From: Bacteroidota bacterium | Lineage (GTDB): Bacteria > Bacteroidota > Bacteroidia > Bacteroidales > FEN-979 | DNA: 64,000 nt | Direction of reading: 5' to 3' | Assembly: GCA_026391805.1 (NCBI GenBank) | Contig: JAPLDJ010000015.1 | Span: 124,001-188,000, forward strand | Shown here: piece after piece, positions 9,928 to 19,918 of the stretch | How the letters are laid out: each line of letters begins with the position of its first letter | Position numbering within the stretch: the first letter of the stretch is position 1 | Translations under genes and position numbers: made by a program | The notes under the pieces: generated by a model | What the model was told of the DNA's origin: nothing | The model's input: only the letters and a program-made list of their open reading frames with translations | The model's database searches: none

Positions 9928-10494
9928 TTAAAAATATTCGTATTCATATTTCTTTTCGGATTCAGGAATATTCGTCCCCGAAACGACCTTTTTGCCTGTC
10001 TTAAGGTTCTTTGCGTTATAGGTATAGGTGGTTTTTTTAGTAATCATCCCGGATCCATCGGAGATTGTTTCAGAAGCCTTGTTCCCATTGGCGTCATAGG
10101 TAAAAACCGTTTTCTTCATAACCGTTCCCGAGCCGTTGTATTCAACCTCCTCTGTCTTGTCCCTGAAAGCATTGTATTTAAAGGTACGGATGATCGTTTT
10201 TTTCTTTGCCACGTTGAATTCGGTCTCTTCGGTCTTGTTCTGGTAACTGTCGTATTTCGCCGTTTCCTTTTTCAGGATGGTGCCATCCGGCCCGTATTCA
10301 ATCTTTGTCAGGGTGTTGCCGTTCCGGTCATACTCTTCATAAGAGAATTTGTAGGTCGATGCCTTTCCGTTCTCATAAACCGTTTGCCACTCAGTAGCTG
10401 ATTTGATCTTTGACTTTTTCGCTTCCTTTTTCGATTGAGCCTGTACCGAAAAGACTATGACAAGGCTGGCGAGGATGATGATGATTTTTTTCAT
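9928..10494 (-). CDS. Exported YD/RHS-like repeat hypothetical protein
   Basis: Signal peptide; repeated EYDRNGNTLTKIEYGPDGTILKKETAKYDSYQNKTEE units. Confidence 0.6.
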   Translation of the reverse strand: MKKIIIILASLVIVFSVQAQSKKEAKKSKIKSATEWQTVYENGKASTYKFSYEEYDRNGNTLTKIEYGPDGTILKKETAKYDSYQNKTEETEFNVAKKKTIIRTFKYNAFRDKTEEVEYNGSGTVMKKTVFTYDANGNKASETISDGSGMITKKTTYTYNAKNLKTGKKVVSGTNIPESEKKYEYEYF

Positions 10495-10501
10495 GTCAGG
10501 A

Positions 10502-10906
10502 TTAATTAAAGATGACGATATCCGGCACTTCGATGTCGGCTTTTTTGTTTTTGGGGACGGAAACCTCCTTGATCACCGCAATGTCGGCGACAGACTGCAA
10601 GGTTGAATCCTTCGAGTAAGCATAGACATGATAGGAGCCGGGCCGCATGTACCTGAATTCGTATGTACCGTCATAATTTGTCCGTACACGGTCGCCATAA
10701 TCGCGGTCATCACCGTAAATTATGTAGACCCAGGTTTCGGGGGCGTAATATTCCTGCTCAAGAACAGTAAAGGTTGCATTGTAGTCCTTACAAAAAACCT
10801 TTCCGTAGATGGTCGATTTTCCACCGGGACCGGGCTCTTTTTTGCAGGAAAAAAGCACGGCACAGAGCAGGAGCAACAGAACGGGTGTCAGGATTTTTTT
10901 ATTCAT
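10502..10906 (-). CDS. Small lipoprotein with carboxypeptidase-regulatory-like fold
   Basis: Lipobox LFSCKKEPG; TNYDGTYEFRYMRPGSYHVYAYSKD; ATG at 10906 preferred. Confidence 0.6.
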   Translation of the reverse strand: MNKKILTPVLLLLLCAVLFSCKKEPGPGGKSTIYGKVFCKDYNATFTVLEQEYYAPETWVYIIYGDDRDYGDRVRTNYDGTYEFRYMRPGSYHVYAYSKDSTLQSVADIAVIKEVSVPKNKKADIEVPDIVIFN

Positions 10907-10943
10907 GGCGCAAAATATTGTTTTCAGTCGGTTTGATAACATA

Positions 10944-13223
10944 CTAATATTTGATGAACGTCCGGGTGATGACCCTGTCGCTGCAGAGTACCTTCAGAAC
11001 ATAGGCTCCTGCAGGGAACACCGATACGTCCAGGTCTTCGTTAATAACAGGAACCTGTTCCTTGTCGAATGAGCGCTCTTCATTCACCATCTGCCGCCCG
11101 CAGGCATCATAAACAGCGAGGGAAATCGGAGTCGTGTTGTTCTCCATTTCGATGTGGATGATCTCTTTTGCAGGATTGGGATAGAGCAGAATGTCGCTTT
11201 CAGGGGTGGTCCCGTAATAATTATATGCAGAAAAAGAAGGATGCATGAAGACGAAAGAACCGTATCCGTTCGGGTATCTGCCAAGTGATTTTCCCTTCAC
11301 CTGATTTCCAAATATAACAGAATCCATAATGATCCCGGAAGGATTTGAAAGCAGGATCTTTCCTCCGCTTTGATTCAGCAGATAACCTGCATGCAGGCCT
11401 TTATGCAATGTATCATAGTCAGCCCAAACGATAATGTATTTCCCTGTGCTGATCACAGTATCGGGGAATTCCCATTTGCAGGGATCCATACCATCCGAAA
11501 GACAAACGCCTTTCAGGTTCAGCTCTTCGCGGGTATTGTTGCAGAGTTCGATCCAGCTGCTGTAATTGCCCTCCTCGTTCGCGATGGTAGTATTCAGCAC
11601 CTCAAATTCATTGATCGCAACATCGGCTTTTCCGATCAGCGGCTGGATCGAATAATATTCATATTCGGCCCGTGCAGGGGAAAATGCCCCGGCACTGTCA
11701 TTTTCGGCCCAGAGATAATAGTGAAGAACATGACCTGAAGGAATGACGGAAGCTCCGAAACCACCATCACCGGCGGCGCCGTCATGGTGGTTTCCGTCAT
11801 CAAACATTATTACGTTCCGGAAGATGTCATAGCTTTTTTCCCTGTATGAAAGAACCACCTTTGCGGCATTCTGCACCGTAGCTGTGATCCATGTCTCTTC
11901 TCCTTTTCGTGGTGCATCGGGCTGATGGCTTATGTCAGTAATTGAAGGAGCACCACGGATCCCCGGGTAGGTGTCGAGGTAGGCTATCCTTGCTTCCACC
12001 AGGTCCTTCAGCCCCGGGTATTTAAGCATCGTTCCCGTGCCTCCTACCGTGGAATCGAGGTTATGTTTGAAATCAGCATAGGAATAGAATTTATTCGGAT
12101 CCTGCTGCACGCTGGCATCGATGAACTCCTGGATCTCCTCTCCCCGGTTGTAATATTCATTGGTCTTGAAATTTTCATCGATGATCGTACGAATATGTGC
12201 CAGGTATTTTTTCCTGTAAGTATCATTCCTGAACAGGTTGACCATCAGCGGACGGGGTGAAACGCAGAAGTTGAGGTGCTCCAAGGGATCCAGCACTTTT
12301 TCCTCATCGATCGTGAGGCCGGTAAAATGTGAAGAGCCGTCGGAATTCCGGAAGCTTCCGAACGACATGTTCATGTCCCACAGGATCGGGTTGAAGCGGC
12401 CGTTATCGTCTTTGTAGATATAGTAATTCTGGGAATAGCCGATGTAGCTGTCAAGGTTCAGCAGGGCGAAATTGAACGCATGCATCCAAAGGGCCCGGTC
12501 GGTGTTCAGAACGGATTCGACACTGTCGGGCATTTCATTCAATATATAGATAAAGTCCAGCAGCTCTTTCCATCCGTAATCGGATTCCGCTTCATAATAG
12601 GGCATATAGCCGGTAGTGTCTGTTCCGTGTGTATAAGCCAGGTTTGCATTCTGGCCGAACGGATAAACGAGGTGCTGCGGCGATCCTTTGAAAAAGGCGT
12701 TTCCGTTTGAAGGAAAATAGTCCAGGATGAATTTCCTGTTCACCGATTCAACATTGGTATAAAGACCTGTCAGCGTATCGTTGATGTAGAGGTTCGCGAA
12801 ATTCGCATGGGATGCAGGCATGTATTTCCGGGCGATCTCGTATGAGAGCGCCTCCCTGACAAAAGAGGGATCATCGATCACATTGCTCAGCTTCAGGTTG
12901 GTGTAACCCTGATAGTTTCGGTTATTCTGCGAATACTGCAGGTCGATGTTGAACGGATTTTTCATTTCATCCGTGTTCACCGAGCTGTATCCTTTATATC
13001 GGATCCCGGCGCCGGCAATGGTTTTCCCGTCGATGGTCACATCCCCCAAAATGCGTCCGGTGCCGTCGCCGGTAAAGATCAGGCTGTCGAGAAGGTGTTT
13101 CCAGTTTTTATCCCTGAATGTGATCCGGATCTCCGGGATCCGGTTGATATCATAAAGATCATCCTGGGCGTGGAGGCCCGTGAATGTCAATAAAAGTACC
13201 AGCAGGATGAACGTTTTTTTCAC
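10944..13223 (-). CDS. CotH kinase family protein with lamin-tail-like domain and T9SS C-terminal sorting domain
   Basis: GAGIRYKGYSSVNTDEMKNPFNIDL, YYIYKDDNGRFNPILWDMNMSFG; lamin-tail-like INEFEVLN...SSWIELCNNTREELNL; C-term LLYPNPAKEIIHIE...RTFIKY. Signal peptide fits a GTG start at 13223; the track's 13265 start is TTG. Confidence 0.87.
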   Translation of the reverse strand: MKKTFILLVLLLTFTGLHAQDDLYDINRIPEIRITFRDKNWKHLLDSLIFTGDGTGRILGDVTIDGKTIAGAGIRYKGYSSVNTDEMKNPFNIDLQYSQNNRNYQGYTNLKLSNVIDDPSFVREALSYEIARKYMPASHANFANLYINDTLTGLYTNVESVNRKFILDYFPSNGNAFFKGSPQHLVYPFGQNANLAYTHGTDTTGYMPYYEAESDYGWKELLDFIYILNEMPDSVESVLNTDRALWMHAFNFALLNLDSYIGYSQNYYIYKDDNGRFNPILWDMNMSFGSFRNSDGSSHFTGLTIDEEKVLDPLEHLNFCVSPRPLMVNLFRNDTYRKKYLAHIRTIIDENFKTNEYYNRGEEIQEFIDASVQQDPNKFYSYADFKHNLDSTVGGTGTMLKYPGLKDLVEARIAYLDTYPGIRGAPSITDISHQPDAPRKGEETWITATVQNAAKVVLSYREKSYDIFRNVIMFDDGNHHDGAAGDGGFGASVIPSGHVLHYYLWAENDSAGAFSPARAEYEYYSIQPLIGKADVAINEFEVLNTTIANEEGNYSSWIELCNNTREELNLKGVCLSDGMDPCKWEFPDTVISTGKYIIVWADYDTLHKGLHAGYLLNQSGGKILLSNPSGIIMDSVIFGNQVKGKSLGRYPNGYGSFVFMHPSFSAYNYYGTTPESDILLYPNPAKEIIHIEMENNTTPISLAVYDACGRQMVNEERSFDKEQVPVINEDLDVSVFPAGAYVLKVLCSDRVITRTFIKY

Positions 13224-13281
13224 AGTGATCAATTGAGGGGGTCTTTGATCCGTTCTTAAAGGCAAAATAAGGCTATTCAGA

Positions 13282-14484
13282 TCACCGGATCACTATTTTC
13301 CTGGAAATTGTCTGATTTCCCTGGCTGATCTGTAAAAAGTAAAGGCCCGGTGTCAATGTTTCGGTACCGATCGTCTCCATACCCCCGCTGGAGGACCGGC
13401 TGAGGCGAATCTGGCCTGTCATGTCAACAAGGACAAGCCGGGCCTTGTTTTCCAAATTGGTTATGTTAATACAGGTTGATGCAGGATTCGGGTAAACAGC
13501 AATGTCTGAATCATCCTGATAAAGAGCTGTTCCGGAATTGTTCATGGTCACTTTTGAGACGCCGTTCCCTGTAGCAACCCAGGCATTATTCTGCTGATCG
13601 ACGGCCACTCGCTTTACGAGGTTGTTCACCAGCGAATCGGCCATGGTAAAAGAGGTCCAGGCCGTGCCGGTGAACCTTGTGATGCCTCCGTCCTGGAGGT
13701 AATCATTGTACAATCCTGCCCAGAGTACATCCTTTGAATCAAAGGCAAGATCCCGGACGAAGTCGTTGTACAGTCCGTCAACGGTGGAATAATTAACCAT
13801 CCAATGGTCGTTGCTGTCAAAAACTGAGATGCCGCTGAGGGTTCCGATCCATTTTTTTCCTTTGGAATCGATGGCAACCGACATGATGTTATTGTCGGGC
13901 AGGCTGTCGGCCGTCGTGAAGGTGGTAAACGTGGAGTTGTCATACCTGGCAAGTCCTCCGATCCATGTGCCGATCCATTTGATTCCCGAAGGATCAACCT
14001 TTATATAACTGACCAGGTCGTTGGGCAACCCGTTTGCACTGGTAAAATTGGTCCATACAGAACCGTCGAACTTAGATAATCCTCCATTCGTCCCAATCCA
14101 GACACTCCCGTCAATATCGCCTGCAATGTAGTTGATCATGCTGTTGACAAGACCATTGGCGGTTGTATAGGAAGTCCATGCCGTACCGTTGAATTTGCTT
14201 ACCCCGAAGTCGGTCCCGACCCAGATGTTGTTGTTTTTATCAACGGCGATGCAGTTGATGTAATTATCGATCAGCCCGTCGGCCGTGGTGTAATAAACCC
14301 ATGTAGAATCGGTGAATTTTGCCACACCAAGTTGTGTGCCGAACCATTTGTTGTTGTCGTTATCGATCGCAACACCATTAACGGTGTTGGAGGGAAGTCC
14401 GTTGCCGGTCCTGAAGTTGGTGAATGTCTGCGCCCCGAGGGTCAAGGCAGAAATAACAAAGATGCTGATGAAAAGTGATTTCAT
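13282..14484 (-). CDS. Two-component-regulator-type beta-propeller protein with T9SS C-terminal domain
   Basis: Repeated WxxYTTADGLxxNxINxIAVDxxxNxWxGTxxGVSKF blades; C-term VYPNPASTCINITN...SRKIVIR. Confidence 0.85.
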   Translation of the reverse strand: MKSLFISIFVISALTLGAQTFTNFRTGNGLPSNTVNGVAIDNDNNKWFGTQLGVAKFTDSTWVYYTTADGLIDNYINCIAVDKNNNIWVGTDFGVSKFNGTAWTSYTTANGLVNSMINYIAGDIDGSVWIGTNGGLSKFDGSVWTNFTSANGLPNDLVSYIKVDPSGIKWIGTWIGGLARYDNSTFTTFTTADSLPDNNIMSVAIDSKGKKWIGTLSGISVFDSNDHWMVNYSTVDGLYNDFVRDLAFDSKDVLWAGLYNDYLQDGGITRFTGTAWTSFTMADSLVNNLVKRVAVDQQNNAWVATGNGVSKVTMNNSGTALYQDDSDIAVYPNPASTCINITNLENKARLVLVDMTGQIRLSRSSSGGMETIGTETLTPGLYFLQISQGNQTISRKIVIR

Positions 14485-14494
14485 AATCCGGGGG

Positions 14495-16714
14495 TTATTT
14501 GGTAAGAATAATTTTTCGCGTGAAGAGAACATTGGAATCTGTCGAGATGATAAGATAATAGATGCCTGCATTAAATCCGGATAAATCGACCTGTGAACTG
14601 TTTTCAGACTGAAGCAGGATTTTTCCGCAGATATCGGATACCTTCACCCGGTAACCGTTAATTTTCTGTGCTTTTACATGGATGATCCCGGACGTCGGAT
14701 TAGGATAGATCAGGATGGATTCCTTCGTATTTTCAACTACTCCGGTGATCACTACGGGCGCAGATAATGCCGAAGAGCATCCATTTACTGTGACCTGAAC
14801 CTGGTACGATCCTGCCTGTGAAGGCACATAGTACTGCCCGGTAGCGCCTGTGATCAGGTTCCCGTCGAGGAACCACTGGTTGCCGGCCGGGGCACTCGAA
14901 ACCAGTGAATCGCCCGTTTTTGTTACGGTTGGAGTGGCCGGGGCCGGATTTACGGTGATGGTCACTTCGTTAGTGGTAACGGTGCCGCAGCTGCCACCGG
15001 AGATCTGTTGCTGGCGGTATCGGGTAGTTTCCGTCAGGGCAGGCGGCTGGTAATTCAGTCCGGTTGCTCCGCTGATATCTTCCCATGCGGATGCTGTTGA
15101 ATTCCATTTCTGCCACTGGTAAGTATAGGGTGTGATTCCTCCAGCCGGGGCTGTACCGGTGAGTTGGGCCGGCGTGATCCCGGAGCAGACGGTCTGGGTG
15201 CCGGAGATGGAGCCCGCCATGAATTGAGGCGATACGATAACGGTAACGGAATCTGTAGCTGAACACGGGCCATTGGTAACTGTTACAATATAGGTGGTCG
15301 TGACCAGCGGAGATACCACGGGATTATGGATGGTTGATGTAAACCCGGCAGGAACCGATGTCCAGGACCAGGTATAAGCAACACCGCCGGTGATGGAGAC
15401 ATCCAGCTGGGAGGAACCTCCTCCGTAACAGAGAGAGGATGGAGTAGCACTGGCAGTGGCGGAATAGGTGCCGGTAACATAGCAGGGAGGATACCTGAAC
15501 GATTGCGCAATCGTACCTCCTACAGTCTTCGACCAGACCTGGATCTGGTTGGAATCGATCTCATAGATGAACCCATTCATCCCGGCGCATACCAGGGTAT
15601 TTCCGTTGGGCAGCTGCTGTGAATTCCCGTTGTCCGGCTGCTGGTTGCCGGAATAGGTATGCCGCCAGTTATAGGTTGACGGGGCATAGGCATTGCCCGG
15701 TGTGTAAAGGTAATTGTACCCGTTGTATGGCGGCGTGAAGATATCAATGCAGGTCTTGTTTCCTGCACCACCCTTATTGTTGTATCCGCAAAGAGAGTTC
15801 GGAAAACGGGGACTGCTCATCGGAACCCAGTGCGCATCATGAACCACATTGAAATCAGCGCTTCCCGGTGCCTGGTAGGCCTGGGGATTCCCCCACCGGT
15901 AAAGGAAATCGCCGCCTTTGCCTGAATTTCCGCCCGCATGACTGGCCGCCTGCGCGGTGGTCGTGCTGTGATCAATCACATAGACCTCGTTCAGGCTGTG
16001 GGAACTGAACGTGATCTGGTTGAGTTGCTCGTTGAAGTCGATCCCGTTTACATGCATCCAATCCTTCGTTGTAATGTAATTAATGTTAAGCAATTCCGGA
16101 TGGGTTGCGACGGCCCCGTAATTGTTCTTGGAGACATCATATTCCTGTACGAGGTGATCCCAGGCATGCCATTCCCAGACGACCGTGCCGCCGTTGGTTC
16201 CCGAAGGCTGGATCTCGACAATTTTATCCGGCCACATCTCTATGCTTTGTGAACATCCTGCCTGTGTCACTTCGGCAGGTGTCTTGCGTTCATAAGCGAT
16301 CAGCAATACATTGCCGTTGGGCATCGCACAAATATCATGGTGTGTGCAATAATTCGTGGTTGAATAAACAAAATCCCATAAGATATTCCCGTTGTAGTCC
16401 ACTTTCTGAACCTCCCCCGAGATTGGACCGCCGTTAAATGAATTTCCTGGATGATTTACGGTTCTTAAGACCACACCGCCGGAAAGCAGGTAAGAAGCAT
16501 AGGTGGTCTGGGATGAAAATGTCCATTGATGATAGGTGCTCCCGCTCAGATCAATGAGGTACGCCTTCGTACCATTCTGGGGAAAGTAAAATGTATATCC
16601 GTCATACGACTGTCCCGATGCGGAAGCCATTGATGCGAAGAGTACCAACATTAAAAAGATACCTCTGAAAGAAGGAAAAAACTGTTTTCCTGGTTTGGGA
16701 GATTTTGTTTGCAT
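14495..16714 (-). CDS. Aryl-sulfate sulfotransferase-like protein with PKD-like modules and T9SS C-terminal domain
   Basis: GYTFYFPQNGTKAYLIDLSGSTYHQWTF, HHDICAMPNGNVLLIAYE, VVWEWHAWDHLVQEYD, HSLNEVYVIDHSTT; C-term IYPNPTSGIIHVK...RKIILTK. Confidence 0.83.
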   Translation of the reverse strand: MQTKSPKPGKQFFPSFRGIFLMLVLFASMASASGQSYDGYTFYFPQNGTKAYLIDLSGSTYHQWTFSSQTTYASYLLSGGVVLRTVNHPGNSFNGGPISGEVQKVDYNGNILWDFVYSTTNYCTHHDICAMPNGNVLLIAYERKTPAEVTQAGCSQSIEMWPDKIVEIQPSGTNGGTVVWEWHAWDHLVQEYDVSKNNYGAVATHPELLNINYITTKDWMHVNGIDFNEQLNQITFSSHSLNEVYVIDHSTTTAQAASHAGGNSGKGGDFLYRWGNPQAYQAPGSADFNVVHDAHWVPMSSPRFPNSLCGYNNKGGAGNKTCIDIFTPPYNGYNYLYTPGNAYAPSTYNWRHTYSGNQQPDNGNSQQLPNGNTLVCAGMNGFIYEIDSNQIQVWSKTVGGTIAQSFRYPPCYVTGTYSATASATPSSLCYGGGSSQLDVSITGGVAYTWSWTSVPAGFTSTIHNPVVSPLVTTTYIVTVTNGPCSATDSVTVIVSPQFMAGSISGTQTVCSGITPAQLTGTAPAGGITPYTYQWQKWNSTASAWEDISGATGLNYQPPALTETTRYRQQQISGGSCGTVTTNEVTITVNPAPATPTVTKTGDSLVSSAPAGNQWFLDGNLITGATGQYYVPSQAGSYQVQVTVNGCSSALSAPVVITGVVENTKESILIYPNPTSGIIHVKAQKINGYRVKVSDICGKILLQSENSSQVDLSGFNAGIYYLIISTDSNVLFTRKIILTK

Positions 16715-17027
16715 ATTTACCTGGATTAGATGTTAATGTTTAGTGTTGGATGCCGTTTAGAACAAAAACTTGTGTTTTGGATATGATTATCCGGTACTGT
16801 CTTAAATTTTGCTTTTCACGATGCAATAATATGCGGCATTTTCCGGATATCTGTTATGAAATTTTTTAAATCATGTATAAAATTTTTATCCCGATATTGT
16901 TTGAATTCATTGTTATTCCGGTGTTCTTTTATTTTGTAGGTTTGTAGAATAAAAGAATAACCTTTCTCTTTTTGCAGGCGCAAGTCTCTGACGTGTGCCG
17001 GATGAGATCTAATAAAAAAAACACCCT

Positions 17028-19838
17028 ATGAAAAAAATCCTCCTTTCCGCTGCATTCAGCTTTTTTGTACTTCTTGCAGTAAATCTGCTGGCTCAACCGC
17101 AAAAGTACGACCTGAAATCGATGCCCCCACTGGATCCGAAGGTGAAAACCGGCGTCCTTGACAATGGCATGCATTATTACATCCGGGCAAACAAGATCCC
17201 TGCAAACAGGGGAGAATTTTATATTGCCAACAACGTCGGTGCAATCCAGGAAGACGACGACCAGAACGGGCTCGCCCACTTTACAGAGCACATGTCGTTC
17301 AACGGGACAGCTCATTTCCCCAAAAAGGGAATCCTCGATTACCTGGCCACGATCGGCGTAAAGTTCGGCACGAATGTCAATGCCGGGACCAGTCTTGAGC
17401 AAACCGTTTACAATGTATCCAATGTGCCGCTGAAGCGTGACGGGATCCTGGATTCGGCCCTTATGGTACTGCACGACTGGTCGCATTTTGTTTCCCTGGA
17501 AGATCATGAGATCGATCTGGAGCGCGGTGTTATTGTTGAGGAATGGCGGATGTACGGTACGGCCGATGAACGCATGAACAACAAGCTGGCCCCCGTCATC
17601 TACAAGGGATCAAAATATGCAACGCGGAATGTGATCGGCGATACCGCCATCCTGAAGCATTTCAGCTATGAAACCATCAGGAATTTCTACCATAAATGGT
17701 ACAGGCCCGATCTTCAGGCGCTGATCATCGTGGGTGATTTCGATGAGAATGTGGTTGAGGCCAAGATCAAAACGCTGTTCAGTGATATTCCGAAAGTTCA
17801 GAACCCGGCACCGAAAGAGGACTACCCGCTTCCGGATAACGTCGAACCGCTGATCGGTACTGCCACCGACAAAGAGGCCACTTCAACCAGTGTCGATGTC
17901 GCCTATAAGCACGATGTAGTGAAAGATGCTGATAAAAACCTTGTTTATATGCGCCTCCAGCTGATCCGGAACCTGATCAACAACATGTTCGGGAAAAGGA
18001 TGAGCGAGCTTTCACGGAAAGAGAATCCGCCATTCATTATGGCATACAGCTATTATGGAGGATTTACACACACCAAAGATGCATTCTCAGGAACAGCCCA
18101 GGCCGCCAACAACGAAGCCATCAAGGCGCTTACGGCACTTCTGACCGAAATGGAACGGATGAAGCAGTATGGATTTCTCGACATCGAGTTTGAGCGCGCC
18201 AAAGCCGATCTTCTGAAAAATTACGAATCGCAGTACATGGACCGCGATAAGCGCAAGAACCGCGAGCTGGTGCGCCCGAACATTTCAAATTTCCTGACCA
18301 ACAACCCGAACCCGGGAATTGAATACGACTATGCATTTGCAACTTCCATGGTCCCGGGCATCACGCTCAATGAGGTGAATGCCGAAGCAAAGAAATATGT
18401 CACCGATCAGAACATGATCGTTACTGTTACCGGACCGGAGAAGGAAGGCATCACCATCCCCACCGAAAAGGAGATAAAGGATGTTCTGGTCTCTTATAAG
18501 AAGGCCAAGATCGGCCCCTATGTTGATCTGCTCGCCGGGAAAAAACTGATCGAGAAAGAGCCGGTTCCGGGGAAAGTCGTCAAGACTTCACTCAACAAGG
18601 AATTCAGCGTCACCGAATGGACCCTTTCGAACGGCATGAAGGTGATCTTCCGCCCCAGTGATATCAAGGAGGATGAACTGCTGATTGTAGGATACCGCGA
18701 AGGCGGTACTTCCCTGCTGAAGGATGAAGATCTACCTTCGGCGCGGGTACTTGATTATGCAGTATCCCAGATGGGTGTTGGTGATTTCTCGACCACAGAT
18801 CTTGAAAAGATGATGTCGGGAAAGCGTGTGAATCTACGGTTTTATTCCTCTGATGAGCGCGACGGTATTTCGGGGAGGCTTTCCCCAAAAGACCTTGAAA
18901 CAGCCCTGCAGCTGATCTACCTGCAATTTACAAAGCCCCGCTGGAATGCGACCGACTACAAGACCTGGATGGAAAAGATGAGAGCCAACTACATCAACGC
19001 TGAATCCGATCCGCGCAAGGCCTTCCGTGATACGATCACCCTGCTGATGGCCAACCATCACCCGCGGGTCGTTCCGATGAGCTACAAGCTTCTTGACAAG
19101 GTCTCGCTTGAAAAGATTCAGGCGATCTACAAGGACCGTTTCTGCGATCCGGGAAATTTCACTTTGGAATTTGCAGGAAAGATCGATCCCGAAAAAGTAA
19201 AGCCGCTTATTGAAAAATACCTGGCCTCCCTGCCGACTGTAAATCGCTCCCAGGTTTATAAAGACAATGGCATCCGTCCTCCGAAGGGGGAAGTTAACCG
19301 GGATTTCAGTCATGAATCGAAAACTCCGCGTACATCTGTGTATGTAAATTTCACTGGTAGCTGCAACTATACTGTCAGCGACCGGCTGCTGGGCGCTGCG
19401 CTCAGGCACATCCTGGAGCTGCGCTACGTTGAATCGATCCGTGAGGACGAAGGCGGGGCCTACAGCGTAAGGGTGCAATTCAGCCTTAACAAACTGCCGG
19501 TTCCTTCTTATAATATGATCGTCACATTTGAGACCGATCCCGTCAAGGCCGACAAACTGGTCTCCATCATTCATAAGGTAGCAAACAAAATGGTCGAGAA
19601 CGGACCTTCGGATGCCGATCTGCAGAAGGCAAAGGAATATTTCCTCAAGCAGCGGCCCGAAGACATGAAGGAGAACAGCTGGTGGCTTAGCACGATGGAT
19701 GACTATTATTTCTATGGGATGAATTTCCTGACCGGTTATGAAGATCTGGTGAAAGCGCTTGATACGAAAGCGGTTCATGAGTTTGCGAAGAAGGTTCTGA
19801 CCCAAGGGAATGTAGTTCAGGTAGTCATGCGACCATAG
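17028..19838 (+). CDS. M16 family metallopeptidase (insulinase/pitrilysin-like), exported
   Basis: 936 aa, signal peptide, zinc motif HFTEH in NGLAHFTEHMSFNGT, two M16 halves. Confidence 0.94.
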   Translation: MKKILLSAAFSFFVLLAVNLLAQPQKYDLKSMPPLDPKVKTGVLDNGMHYYIRANKIPANRGEFYIANNVGAIQEDDDQNGLAHFTEHMSFNGTAHFPKKGILDYLATIGVKFGTNVNAGTSLEQTVYNVSNVPLKRDGILDSALMVLHDWSHFVSLEDHEIDLERGVIVEEWRMYGTADERMNNKLAPVIYKGSKYATRNVIGDTAILKHFSYETIRNFYHKWYRPDLQALIIVGDFDENVVEAKIKTLFSDIPKVQNPAPKEDYPLPDNVEPLIGTATDKEATSTSVDVAYKHDVVKDADKNLVYMRLQLIRNLINNMFGKRMSELSRKENPPFIMAYSYYGGFTHTKDAFSGTAQAANNEAIKALTALLTEMERMKQYGFLDIEFERAKADLLKNYESQYMDRDKRKNRELVRPNISNFLTNNPNPGIEYDYAFATSMVPGITLNEVNAEAKKYVTDQNMIVTVTGPEKEGITIPTEKEIKDVLVSYKKAKIGPYVDLLAGKKLIEKEPVPGKVVKTSLNKEFSVTEWTLSNGMKVIFRPSDIKEDELLIVGYREGGTSLLKDEDLPSARVLDYAVSQMGVGDFSTTDLEKMMSGKRVNLRFYSSDERDGISGRLSPKDLETALQLIYLQFTKPRWNATDYKTWMEKMRANYINAESDPRKAFRDTITLLMANHHPRVVPMSYKLLDKVSLEKIQAIYKDRFCDPGNFTLEFAGKIDPEKVKPLIEKYLASLPTVNRSQVYKDNGIRPPKGEVNRDFSHESKTPRTSVYVNFTGSCNYTVSDRLLGAALRHILELRYVESIREDEGGAYSVRVQFSLNKLPVPSYNMIVTFETDPVKADKLVSIIHKVANKMVENGPSDADLQKAKEYFLKQRPEDMKENSWWLSTMDDYYFYGMNFLTGYEDLVKALDTKAVHEFAKKVLTQGNVVQVVMRP

Positions 19839-19840
19839 AC

Positions 19841-19871
19841 AAAGTACGAACGACGAAGTACGAAGTACGAA
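19841..19871. repeat. Short iterated AAGTACGA array
   Basis: aaagtacgaacgacgaagtacgaagtacgaa immediately after the M16 stop. Confidence 0.75.
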
Positions 19872-19872
19872 T

Positions 19873-19912
19873 AAAATTGGCGGATCGTGTAATCAAACAA
19901 TCCGCCAATTTT
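19873..19912. terminator. Bidirectional rho-independent terminator
   Basis: AAAATTGGCGGAT ... ATCCGCCAATTTT, 13-bp perfect stem, between convergent genes. Confidence 0.85.
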
Positions 19913-19918
19913 TTATTA

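Noticed and set aside
16715-17027. Possible small RNA or tRNA in the 313-bp gap before the M16 peptidase
   Set aside because: A/T-rich with no cloverleaf-like arms or terminator; a -7-like TAGGTTTG (16937-16944) has no well-spaced -33, so nothing beyond a promoter region can be supported.
18834-19805. 323-aa minus-strand ORF in the M16 peptidase
   Set aside because: Antisense shadow ORF with no domain-like features.
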